A stretch of DNA of 64,000 nt from Allacma fusca (taxonomy: Eukaryota > Arthropoda > Collembola > Symphypleona > Sminthuridae), in contig OX359246.1 of NCBI GenBank assembly GCA_947179485.1, positions 57,515,632 to 57,579,631 on the forward strand, written 5' to 3'. A model generated the notes under the pieces. It saw only the letters and a list, made by a program, of their open reading frames with translations, ran no database searches and was not told where the DNA came from. Below are positions 9,610 through 19,260 of this stretch, piece after piece. How positions within the stretch are numbered: the stretch's first letter is position 1; every line of letters starts with the position of its first letter. Position numbers and translations under genes: made by a program.

Positions 9610-12429
9610 TCAGTGAGTTTTGTTTATATTTATTCTATACAATTTTTGAATTTCTGATTTAAAATCTTCATGATTTCTAATAGTCTTCAAAGTAGTATTT
9701 AAAGAGTTCCATGCATTGATTGCTCTATATTGAAAGGATTTTCTGAAATGCTCGTATTTAAATTTAGGAAGTGCAATATTTAGGGCGAATTTACTCTCCC
9801 TGGTACATGATCTTTTAGGAAATATACATTTCAGATGTTCAGGCATGAAATCTGAGGTCAGAATGGTTCTCGTAAAGGTTAACATATGGTAATTATACAA
9901 TTGGTATGTATTTGATATATTTAGGTCGTGGTATACATTTTGTGAGGTAGGATGGTAGTTACTTCGAAATCTACGCACACAAGTATCAATTCTAGATAAG
10001 GATTCAAAGTTGTAACAATAAAGTGGAATACAATATTCAATAATTGAGTTTATAAGAGCTGTTATAATTATTTTTAAGCATTCCTTAGGTATTAATCTTT
10101 TATGATAAGTAAGATTTCCAAGTCTCTGGTTTATTTTGCCATTGATATAACTTAAATGCTTAGTCATACTTAGATGTTCGTCAATGAATATGCCTAGATA
10201 TTTAAACTCATAGACACGTTCAATATACACATCAGGAGTAATACCTATAGTCGTAGGGGCATTATCAAGGTTAATATTAGTGTGTGGGAACTTATATAAC
10301 ATATATTTTGTCTTCGAAAAGTTGACTTCCATGCAATTTAAGTCACACCATTCACAGATAATTTGCATACATGACTTGAGTAGTTCCATCACCTTCTCAA
10401 TATTACGTTCCCTGACCGTACAACCCACATCGTCAGCATAATCAATTGTATGGGAGATAGCGCTGAGACGACTGGAGTTGAGACTGTTAAAGAAAATAAT
10501 AAAGAGAAGTGGGCCAAGGCAGCTACCCTGTGGGACCCCAATAAGCAGTGGAAATGAACACGAAATGCTACCGTTGATTTTTATGGAGCACGTTCTGTTT
10601 TTAAGATAGCTACTTATAAGTTTTGTGAGGTAAAAGGGTACATTGAATTCAGAGTATAGCTTTATAATTAGCAAAAGGTGACTCACTTTGTCAAACGCTT
10701 TTTTAAGGTCGACATAGAGTGATGCAACTATAAATCCTTTATCTAAACTTTGGAATATGTCATGCAAAAAGCTAGTTGTAGCTAGTTGTGTGGAGAGAAA
10801 ATCCCTAAATCCAAACTGACTGGGGGAAAGTTTATCCCTAACTTCATTAGTTAATCTACGGTAGATAACCTTTTCAAGAACTTTGCTCACAAATGGTAGG
10901 ATTGAGATCGGGCGATAAGAGGTAGCTTTCTTAGGGTCCTGTCCGGGTTTAAGGATTGGGGTTATGACCGCTTTCTTAAATACATATGGGAATCTGCCAG
11001 TACTGAAAATGAAGTTAAAGAATTTGCATAGTTGGATATTGAGAATTTCAATGTTGAGTTTAAATATTCTAGATGGCATAGAAGTCGCTGTACAGTTATG
11101 ACTAATTTTTGTTAATTTTATAGCATGTTCTACTTCAATGTATTTAACTGGGAGGAATTCAATGTTTCTGTTCTGCTCACTTAAAAAGTCGTCTATGAGG
11201 GAACTGTCATCAATTGAATTAATACAAAAGGCAGAAGCACGCTCAGTGGCTATAGCTTCCTTAGTGTATGCCACTCCTAAGTATGTGTGTAGTTCTTTGA
11301 TTTGCATTAATTTACGTTTTTGGTTAGTAAGCTCAAAGTATGTTTTCCAAGTATCATTAGCGCTCTTACCTTTGGAAAATAAATTCAGAAAGTAATTTTT
11401 CTTAGTAGTAGTGATAAGGTTATTCAGTTTGTTTCTACCTTTCTTGAATAATAAATGGTGATATGGGTCATGTGTTTTCAGGAAGTTACGTTTAAGCTTG
11501 TCCCTAAGTCTGATGCAATTGAGTATAGTATTAGTCATCCATGGGGATTTTTTAGACTTAACAGATTTGGTGAGAATAGGAACATGCTTATTTATAACAG
11601 GAATTGAAAGTTTGTTGAGAATGTCGTACATATCATCGGAATTTTCAACAACATCCATTACATTCCAGGGAATCTTATTTAAATCTTCAATAAGATCCTT
11701 GGAATTCAAATTTTTGTAGTTTCTGCATTGTATCACCTCACGTGTGCCAGGTATTTTGAATTTTCGCCTAATTGTGAATATAATATCATGATCACTCATA
11801 CCAGTGGGGATAACTCCATAATCCAAAGCATTATGTTTATTGTTAATGAAAATGTGATCAATGAGTGTTGAGGTTTTCAGGGTTACCCTGGTGGGTTGAT
11901 TAATTAATTGATGTAGATTATACGATTTGAATGTTTTAAGGTAAGTACTTGTTACTGGATCATCAAGGAGGTTTACGCTAAAATCACCAAAGATATGTGT
12001 TTCCAGTAGCAGAGGGTTGGTGGTTCTGTAGAATGTGTCAAAACAGTCTAGGAAGGTTTTAAGGCTGGAGTGCGGGGGACGGTAGATTAAAGAATAAATC
12101 AAGTGATTGCTGCTCTTAGGTTTAATAGTGAGGGACATGCACTCTATTTCAGTGTCAGTAAAGCAGTTAGCAGTGTCAGTAATCTCAAAGTTAATGTCCG
12201 AATATACATATGCCAAGAGTCCACCTCCGTGTCTTAATCTATCCTTCCTAACAATATTATAATTTGCTATACCGACGTCGTTGTCATTTGTATTTAAATC
12301 CAGGAATGTTTCCGACAAGAATAGAATGTGAAATTTTGTTTGTGAGAGAAAGGTTGTAATTTCATGATAGTTCCTTCTTAGACTACGAACATTTAAGTGA
12401 GCAACTTTAAATCCCCTTTTAAAATTCAT
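9610..12429 (-). CDS. LINE ORF2: endonuclease-reverse transcriptase, 939 aa
   Basis: The N-terminal ~225 residues form an APE-like endonuclease: LNVRSL at 12-17, SETF at 39-42, GDFSVN at 148-153 (the usual Asn after GDF is Ser here) and the catalytic SDHD at 212-215. Reverse transcriptase occupies about 485-740, with SYRPISIL at 504-511, AFDKVSH from 578, GVPQGSCLGP at 631-640 and the active-site YADD at 664-667. A FKYLGI motif follows. The protein would nick target DNA and prime cDNA synthesis from the nick in the nucleus. No RNase H domain is present. The start ATG lies 17 bases after the ORF1 stop, suggesting reinitiation or a similar coupling. Confidence 0.93.
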   Translation of the reverse strand: MNFKRGFKVAHLNVRSLRRNYHEITTFLSQTKFHILFLSETFLDLNTNDNDVGIANYNIVRKDRLRHGGGLLAYVYSDINFEITDTANCFTDTEIECMSLTIKPKSSNHLIYSLIYRPPHSSLKTFLDCFDTFYRTTNPLLLETHIFGDFSVNLLDDPVTSTYLKTFKSYNLHQLINQPTRVTLKTSTLIDHIFINNKHNALDYGVIPTGMSDHDIIFTIRRKFKIPGTREVIQCRNYKNLNSKDLIEDLNKIPWNVMDVVENSDDMYDILNKLSIPVINKHVPILTKSVKSKKSPWMTNTILNCIRLRDKLKRNFLKTHDPYHHLLFKKGRNKLNNLITTTKKNYFLNLFSKGKSANDTWKTYFELTNQKRKLMQIKELHTYLGVAYTKEAIATERASAFCINSIDDSSLIDDFLSEQNRNIEFLPVKYIEVEHAIKLTKISHNCTATSMPSRIFKLNIEILNIQLCKFFNFIFSTGRFPYVFKKAVITPILKPGQDPKKATSYRPISILPFVSKVLEKVIYRRLTNEVRDKLSPSQFGFRDFLSTQLATTSFLHDIFQSLDKGFIVASLYVDLKKAFDKVSHLLLIIKLYSEFNVPFYLTKLISSYLKNRTCSIKINGSISCSFPLLIGVPQGSCLGPLLFIIFFNSLNSSRLSAISHTIDYADDVGCTVRERNIEKVMELLKSCMQIICEWCDLNCMEVNFSKTKYMLYKFPHTNINLDNAPTTIGITPDVYIERVYEFKYLGIFIDEHLSMTKHLSYINGKINQRLGNLTYHKRLIPKECLKIIITALINSIIEYCIPLYCYNFESLSRIDTCVRRFRSNYHPTSQNVYHDLNISNTYQLYNYHMLTFTRTILTSDFMPEHLKCIFPKRSCTRESKFALNIALPKFKYEHFRKSFQYRAINAWNSLNTTLKTIRNHEDFKSEIQKLYRININKTH

Positions 12430-12446
12430 ATTGTAACTTTAGTTGC

Positions 12447-12893
12447 CTAATGTACCCGAGTTATACATAGATTCATGCAAAGAGCTTTGAGTAGAATTAG
12501 CAAAAGTAGATAGTGAGCATGAAGAGCAAACAAGTTATTAAAATCAGTACCCTGGTCAATAAAATGTTTTCTATGGAAAGCTAAATTGCATTTTTGACAA
12601 TTAATAATGGACATGCGTCTATCAATTTTAAGGCAGAGTTGACAGAACGTAGGGGCAGGATACTTACAGTAATTATTGTTTTTAAGTATAGATGGAGTAC
12701 AAAGTTCGCTAGCTATATGTGTATGAGGTTTGTACTTACAAAAAGTGGAACACCTTTTATGTATATAATTATTACAGATTTTGCAATGGAATCCTTTGAA
12801 TCGTCCATCACGTTTCTTGCACTTGACACAGTTTTTGCCAGGAAGATGAACTTTTGGTTTTGGTCGGGTCGATATTAGGTTGATCTTCGTCAT
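12447..12893 (-). CDS. LINE ORF1: short zinc-finger protein, 148 aa
   Basis: Cysteines and histidines are spaced as in a PHD-like or C1-like finger: CVKCKK, CKICNNYIHKRC, FCQLC and CQKCNLAFHRKH. PHD-type fingers are known in ORF1 of CR1-like LINEs, where they bind RNA or aid assembly. The frame loses resemblance after residue ~115 and ends in a hydrophobic stretch LLLLILLKALC. The C-terminus may therefore be altered or simply short compared with the usual 300-residue ORF1s. It lies in the same transcript as ORF2. Confidence 0.65.
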   Translation of the reverse strand: MTKINLISTRPKPKVHLPGKNCVKCKKRDGRFKGFHCKICNNYIHKRCSTFCKYKPHTHIASELCTPSILKNNNYCKYPAPTFCQLCLKIDRRMSIINCQKCNLAFHRKHFIDQGTDFNNLFALHAHYLLLLILLKALCMNLCITRVH

Positions 12894-13153
12894 TGTTGTG
12901 TGTACCAGTCTCAGGCGACAGCAATCAGGAATCAGGAATAAGTAATGTTGGGGCGGCTGCCCGGTACTTCTCCAACGTTGCTAACAGATGGGCTACGACC
13001 AGCAGCCGTGGCAAAAGTATGGTAATAAGCGTGTAATTTGCAAGGAGCTGCCAGGTACTCCTCACAATGAAGGAGCAGAGCTCCTAGGCTTTAGATGCTA
13101 CCAGCTTGGAGGCTGGAGCAGAAGTTGAACACAAATATTTTCTCTGTGAGGTA

Positions 13154-13525
13154 GGGATGCCAATGGTCTGGTTCGGACCATTTATAATGGTCCGTTATTG
13201 GTCACACAATTGGACCCGATGCAATTGGCCCATCCATTCTCAAGATCAGACTAGACCAGATCAATGGAACATTGTCCTAAAAGTTCACAAAATAAAAATT
13301 TATGAATTAATGAAATCCCATTGAACGTTTTAAAAATGTCAGTTTTGAGAATAAAATCAAAATTTAACGAAATGGAACGTGATTATTTAATTACTCTTAC
13401 TGATTTCCTGGACCATGTTCTTTGATCAGGCCTGATCCGAAAAACTGGACCAGAGTTTGGTCTAGTCAAATCTTAGTCTAGACCGGTTTTATAACATGTG
13501 GATCAGACCAGACCATTGGCATCCC
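13154..13525. mobile_element. Short TIR element (372 bp) beside the LINE 5' side
   Basis: The left end GGGATGCCAATGGTCTGGT (13,154-13,172) is the exact reverse complement of the right end at 13,507-13,525. Internal DNA repeats GGACC/GGTC and GACCAG motifs in both orientations. No clear 8-bp duplication was found, so class and borders are less sure. The size and form fit a MITE. It may have landed in the 5' region of the LINE. Confidence 0.75.
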
Positions 13526-14158
13526 TCGGTGATGACTGCATTGGGGCAAAAACTTTGGTTTTGTTTTCTGGATTTGTACGCTGACTTCCTATTAGCCAGA
13601 AGCTCAGCCTTAGAATTCCCAGTTACATTTACAACCGCACAAAACAAGCTGGGAAAAGCTGTAGATGTTTTCCTCGTATTTGCATGAGCAGATATGTGCA
13701 TGAGTGAATAAACCGGACATTATCATTCGCACATACTTTGTTACATGGCAGTTCTCAGTATTTCTCAATTTTTTCCTGTAAACGCGTGAAAACACCATAG
13801 TTTATGGAATGTCCCGAAAAGTTACTTTTTGTTACCCTCTTCACTGTTAATTAGCTTCGGGAAAGAAGTCAATAAGTAATAATCTTGTTGGGAATAAAAA
13901 TGATGCGATACATCAGACACTTACTTTCATGGAAACATGTAAGTATGTACAAGGTTACGTTCTTTGCAAAAATGATTTTTCCAAACACAGCCTTTCGTAA
14001 TGGTGATGATAAAGATGGTCAAGTATGAGGAAAAATTTGTAAAATAATTTTCTCTTGTAGTTTCCCCTAACTGTAATAAAAGCAGAGGTAACCCAAGCAC
14101 AGAGCTCTGACTTTCGCAATTACTGGATAGTATAGGCCAAAAACAGTCAGGGGTAAAA
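13526..14158. other. Upstream region of the YFGSPSIF precursor gene
   Basis: No separate gene is seen. The last ~100 bases before the ATG presumably contain the promoter and 5' UTR of the next gene. Confidence 0.4.
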
Positions 14159-15646
14159 ATGGTCTCGTTTAAAATAGCAGTAATCGTAGGATTTATTGTT
14201 TACTCGGAAACTGCAGGGATTCCGAGGATTTTCAAGCGTTATTTTGGATCACCTTCAATTTTCAAGCGAGACACTTCTGACGACTTAGATCAAGAATTGA
14301 ACCAAAAGTCTCTTGTGGGTTCGGATATTTCCAAGCGTTATTTTTCGATGCCTCAAATGTTCAAGCGAGACATTTCTGACGAACTAAACCAAGAATTGGA
14401 ACAAGAATTTCTTGAGGATTCCGATATATCCAAGCGCTATTTTGGATCGCCTTCAATTTTCAAGCGACAAAGTGCCGGACATTGTTTTGAACGAGTGGAT
14501 GACATTGAACAACAGGAGGACAATATTGCGGCCATTTTCAACGCAGACTCGGTAATAATCTAATTGTTTTCAATTTAAAAAATTCCAATTCAAAAATAAG
14601 AAAAAACCATAGTAATTGTTATCTTCCATCTTTACACACAGGTAAGGAAATGTTTCACGAGGTTAAACATAGATCCCAAAGTCTTCCATACGTTTTCCGC
14701 AAATGATACGGAACGAAGCGGTGAAGTTTTTGATGCAGAGGCTGCCAGATATTGTCCCAGTTGGCCCACAAGCAAGAAGTGCATTTTTAATTACTTAAAG
14801 AGCAATTGTAATACAAAGGAACTACGAAAGGTTGAAGGATCGTTTTTCTTTTACTACGGACATTTGGTCTTTCCCGTACTGATTTGTGAGCCACGTTGGG
14901 CAGTTTTAACCCGTTTCTTTGCTCAAAGTAAGCCAATTGTTAAAAACGGAATAATTCGGTCAGTCATACTGATTTAATAATTATAGATATATTCGTGACA
15001 TTACTGAACAATGCTTGTATTTAACAGGTTATCAGGTTGGTCCAATGTTGGGTTAGCCGATTGCTTCTCCAAGCATGGAAACCATCAGAAATTCATGCAA
15101 TGTACTACAAATAAACGGCAAGAGCATGTTGAAAGTGGATTTATTCCACCATTTAAAAGGTTCGTATACTTTTGCAGGTTACAAATGTGTACATAATTTC
15201 AATGAATTAATTGCAAATCTGGTTGTAATTGAATTTTAAATACCTTTAGGACTGCCAAAGAATTTATAGCCTGTGTACAAACTATAGCTACAGACTGTGC
15301 CGCTGGGAACAACTCTACTGAGCTGGAAATGAGTGTTATCCTGAATTTGATTGACGATACACTCGGAAGCAGTTTTGACTTATTTTGGGAAGAGTTTCGA
15401 AAAGAGTAAATCTTGACGGGGGAAGATTTAATAATTGTTCCGAATGAGAGGTTTGAACATAATAAATAACTCCGGTTATTATTCCACACCAGGGACAAGA
15501 TGCCCTTTAGCAGTTGCAGCCAATCAGGCTTACATACTTGCACTTTAGATCTAATTTGTAAACAAGATTTGATTAAAAACTGGGAAGTTGATGAGTGTAA
15601 CTTTTGTGATCATATGTATTGTACAGAAAAATGTTGTAAATTGTAA
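14159..15646 (+). CDS. Secreted precursor with Lys-Arg-flanked YFxxPxxF peptides and a cysteine-rich C-terminal domain, 383 aa
   Basis: Five exons (14,159-14,551; 14,642-14,958; 15,028-15,159; 15,250-15,405; 15,493-15,646) close in phase to 383 codons. The start is followed by a signal peptide (about 1-20). Residues 28-60 and 61-93 are two 33-residue repeats, each YFxxPxxF-KR then an acidic spacer (D-S-D-L-QEL) ending SDISKR. A third peptide stands at 94-101. The predicted products are YFGSPSIF (twice) and YFSMPQMF, each bounded by Lys-Arg, as in prohormones cut by furin or convertases. No C-terminal Gly is present, so amidation is not expected. The remaining ~280 residues have about 18 cysteines, with a dense CNFC...YC...KCC end, and match no family I recognise. 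The splice choice at the exon 2 donor (GTCAGT) is the least certain junction. Confidence 0.75.
14240..14467 (+). repeat. 99-bp in-frame tandem repeat encoding the peptide units
   Basis: Two 99-bp units (14,240-14,338 and 14,339-14,437) and a third partial copy, all within exon 1 of the precursor gene. The peptide-coding part is conserved best between copies 1 and 3, which give the same octapeptide YFGSPSIF. The spacers keep acidic character and length. Confidence 0.9.
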
Positions 15647-16470
15647 TTAAAACGTAATTAAAATCCATTAAAACATTAATCTCTTGCATCAAATCTAGGA
15701 ATAGAGAATGCATTTTACAAAATAATTAGCTGTTGTACAATAAAAATCGCTGATTTCTAATCTTAGGTAAACTTTGGCGGGGTATATTCAAAAGTAAAAA
15801 TGCCCTGATGAGGCTTGACAAAAACTTCGGCAATCTGAACGTCTGGTCTGGAGTAGAAAGTAAGCCATGAAGAGCATTATGCTTCATTTTTGACGATATC
15901 GAGGTCACACAAAAATTGTAAATTCTACAATGCGCACTCTCATAGCATTGGAAATCTAATTAACGTTAGAGGTCTTCGGGGTTAAGACTACAACTTTTCC
16001 CCGTTTCCGTTTCACAGTAATCTCTTCTGACGGTAATGCAATAATGAAATTGAAATGAATTTTACACACAAATTCAGTAGATCACAATAATTGAAGTTCC
16101 TACCGATCTCTTTTAAAATCAGTTGAGTCGTTTGACCTGCAAAAATATTTCCACACCTTCATACACGCAGTAATTGCAAATACATAAGCCTGGAGAGCCG
16201 ACCTGTGGTAATAAACTACATCTTGAAGCAGTAGTTTAGGGGTCTGACCCGATTCACGTCAAAAAAATATTTTCAGATCTTTAGCAAGTGCAAATATGTA
16301 TGTCAATGAATTAATTACATCACTGGAATTACGGGATTTGCACAAATTACTGATACATTATAAAAGTAAATGCAGGGTGTGATTTAGTCACTCGATTTAG
16401 GATCATCCACGACATCATTGTGGAAAAAACAAGCCCCTTCCTGGCTTGTTTTCAACAATACAGCCGACGT
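15647..16470. other. No gene recognised
   Basis: 3' flank of the precursor gene, AT-rich, with no supportable frame. Confidence 0.4.
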
Positions 16471-19260
16471 TCAGATTGTTGAAATATTTTTCGACACGTT
16501 TTGAATTGAACGTTTTTGAATATCCACCAAAATTTTACAACGACAAGATTTTTGTTGTTTTGCAATCAAATTTATTGAAAAGGAGCTCTTAACTAACCAC
16601 AAGTACCCTGAGGGTAGCCAACTCTCAGATGACTTCTTCTGGAAAAAAAGGAGAAACTTTGATTTTTTAAAATCGGTGAATTTGTAATCCCATCCCAAAT
16701 TTCGACAAGGATTTTAAAATTTCGTTCGAAACGATTTTAGATTTTAAAGCAATGTAGCATCTTTTTAATGAGACGTTATCAAGCTGGATGCGACATCCAG
16801 GCCAAAATGTACTGCGGTTTTTTGAATTTCATAACAGCTCCAAAAATGTGTATCTTCAGTATTTTTAAGACCATGAATTTGTTTTTTTTATAAATTCAAC
16901 AAAAGACAATTTTTTGGGATGGAGGAAGTACCCAATGTCAACTGATTCCTTCTTGGAAAAATAATTTTTGAAATTTGATCGAAAAATTTGTAAATTTAAA
17001 AATAACACCAAAATGTTGACAGGGATTTCAAAATTTCGGTTGGCAACATTTCAGTTTATATATTATATACGTATAGCTTTTGAATGAGGTATGAATGATC
17101 GAGATACAGCATCTCAATCAAAAGTTATTGGAAATTTTCAAGAGTTTTAAGTCGCCCAAATATCTGATGTTTCGAAAATTTGTACACCAGTAGAGACAGA
17201 TTTTAATTTTTTATATTTATTCAAAAACTTCATCGAAAGACAATTTGTATTGGGGGGAGGGCCAAGTCTTAGATGCTTCCCAGTAAACCACGAGCGTTGT
17301 AGAATCATTGTACCAATGTAAAATTCTAACGTTAGCATGGTTTATCTAACATTAAACTTAGCGTTTCCCAAACGTTTAGATGTCCGCTTGCGTAACGCTC
17401 ATATTGCACTCCTAGTTAAGATTAGTGCAACGTTAAATTCTAACGTTGAATCAACAAATGGAACGTGAACCGTGTAATAGTAGCTGAACGCTAGATTATT
17501 TATATTTTTGAACTATATGGTTTACTTTTAATGATGATACTTAAGTTAAACTAAATTCAACATTTGACCATTAATAACATTTGTTTATTATAATTTTTAC
17601 ATGATGTACATATCAACTTAGAAATAATTAAATAATTTGGGAATGGCATAAAAACAGAAAAATATAAATCAATGACGTTGTCACGAATCTCGGCGGCTGT
17701 GAAACTGTCAGACCCTTTGGAATTTCCGAATAAATTAAAGGCAGCTGCGAAATGAGGCTGTGAAAACAAAAATAATATACTTACATAATAAAGTTTACAT
17801 GAAATAATTAGATAATTAGGTGACCAAAATATATTATTAAAAAATATACAAAATACAGGAGCATTTAAACCAGACTGCAAATTTCATAAAAAAATACTCT
17901 ACTACTTGCAGGGAAAATGCAAAATATTTTAATTGAAATATTTATTATTTCATAATCCGAATATCCCAAAATAGTAACTATTCAATATTTTTTAACTCCT
18001 ACAAACCCAAAATACAAAACTTATTTTGTATAGAATGTTTTTTAAATGAATGCATTTCGGAGAACTCAAAGAATTGTGTGATTATGTAAATAATTATATA
18101 CTTAATTACCTATCAATAGAAATAATTAAGTACACCTTATGTAATTACCTTTATTATTAATTGGAGCCTCATTCAAAAATTTAAGTTGTAAGTTCAACAG
18201 CATCGTCAGTGCAACACTCAAAGTTGTCAATTTGTCATCAGTATTGACCTCTGCTTACCAGTCCACTCCACTGAAATTATTCAAAGAACCCTATTTACAA
18301 AGCATGATATATAATTTTCATTAATTAGCTAAAATAAACAATCCACAAATTCAATAAATAATTTCCACTATAAGCTAAGTATAAAATGCATGATAGGAAC
18401 AAAGGTAATAATTATTTCAGGTCACACACTTACCTTTTAATGCAGACGTAAAGATCACAATAAATGTTTTTCTCTGTACAAAAGTTAATTTTAATTTAGT
18501 TAATTTATTGTTAACTCCAGCAAATTAATTTTAATTGCTGTACAAACACAGCGAGCATGTGTTGTGCTTATACTGCTTATTGGATACAGCAACGGTCAAA
18601 CAGGACTTCTCTCTCAAACAGGTTGACGCATCCTTGCCTAAGCGCATGTCCGCTAACACTACCGCTAAACAAGCGTTATTCCAGCGTTTCTGCATGAATG
18701 GTTATGCATCATTATCTTTTGACGTTTCGTCAACGTTATTTGAAAATGGATTTTCAAACGATTCTCGAAAACGGAATGTTAATGTTAGTAAAGCATTAAA
18801 ACCGTAACGTTATTGGTCCTGCGTTTATACAATATTAACTTTCGATGGAAACATTGCAACGTCAGGGCTTAACGTTAGTCCAAACTATCGTGGTTTACTG
18901 GGTTCCCTCTTGGCGAAATAATTTGTTGAAATCTTGGTAAAAAAATTGGTGAATTTGAATATCCGGCCAAAATTTTGGCAAGGATTTCGGAATTTCGACG
19001 ATTTTTAATGTGTTAACATCGACCGAGATGTGCCAAATGAAACCAAAGTTATTCCAGTGTTTTGAAACTAGTTATAGCCCTCAAAATTTGTTTTCCTTTT
19101 GAAATTTTGAGCCTAGTCGACATGAATTAAACTGTTTTTAATTATTTAAAAGCTTGGTCATAAGACGATTAGTCCAGAGTGTGAATGGGCCAGGTCCCAG
19201 ATGATACCTTCAGGCGAAAAACTTGTATTGCCAGTAGTCACTTATAAACTAAATGTATTT
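16471..19260. repeat. ~310-bp tandem repeat, about four diverged units, interrupted by a TIR element
   Basis: Equivalent points (a CTTCTTGG-like motif followed by AAA..TTTGAAA and later GGATTTC.AAATTTCG) recur at about 16,633, 16,948, 18,906 and 19,208. After removing the 1,620-bp insertion the spacings are about 315, 338 and 302. The units are strongly diverged from one another. Inverted relatives occur at 48,330-48,925. Confidence 0.65.
17281..18900. mobile_element. TIR element (1,620 bp), CAGTAAACCACGA family
   Basis: The ends CAGTAAACCACGA and TCGTGGTTTACTG are exact inverted repeats of 13 bases. Subterminal DNA holds many AACGTT/TAACGTTA motifs. The flanks GCTTCC and GGTTCC are similar but not an exact duplication, and the surrounding tandem repeat resumes across the element. 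The CAG start and subterminal repeats suggest hAT, but the 8-bp duplication is not clear. Short internal frames look non-functional. Confidence 0.75.

Larger units (their letters stand above)
9450..13153 (-). mobile_element. Non-LTR retrotransposon (LINE), Jockey superfamily, apparently full-length coding region
   Basis: The element reads on the minus strand as a possible 5' region (12,894-13,153), a short zinc-finger ORF1, a 17-base gap, a 939-codon ORF2 and a ~130-base 3' UTR. It ends in a (TAAAC)n tail at 9,450-9,478. ORF2 has apurinic endonuclease then reverse transcriptase and no RNase H, which fits the CR1/L2/Daphne side of the Jockey superfamily. A short tandem tail instead of poly(A) is typical of that group. 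ORF2 has no stops or frameshifts, so the copy is young. The true 5' end is not fixed: it is taken here as the edge of the TIR element at 13,154. No target-site duplication could be identified. Confidence 0.9.
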
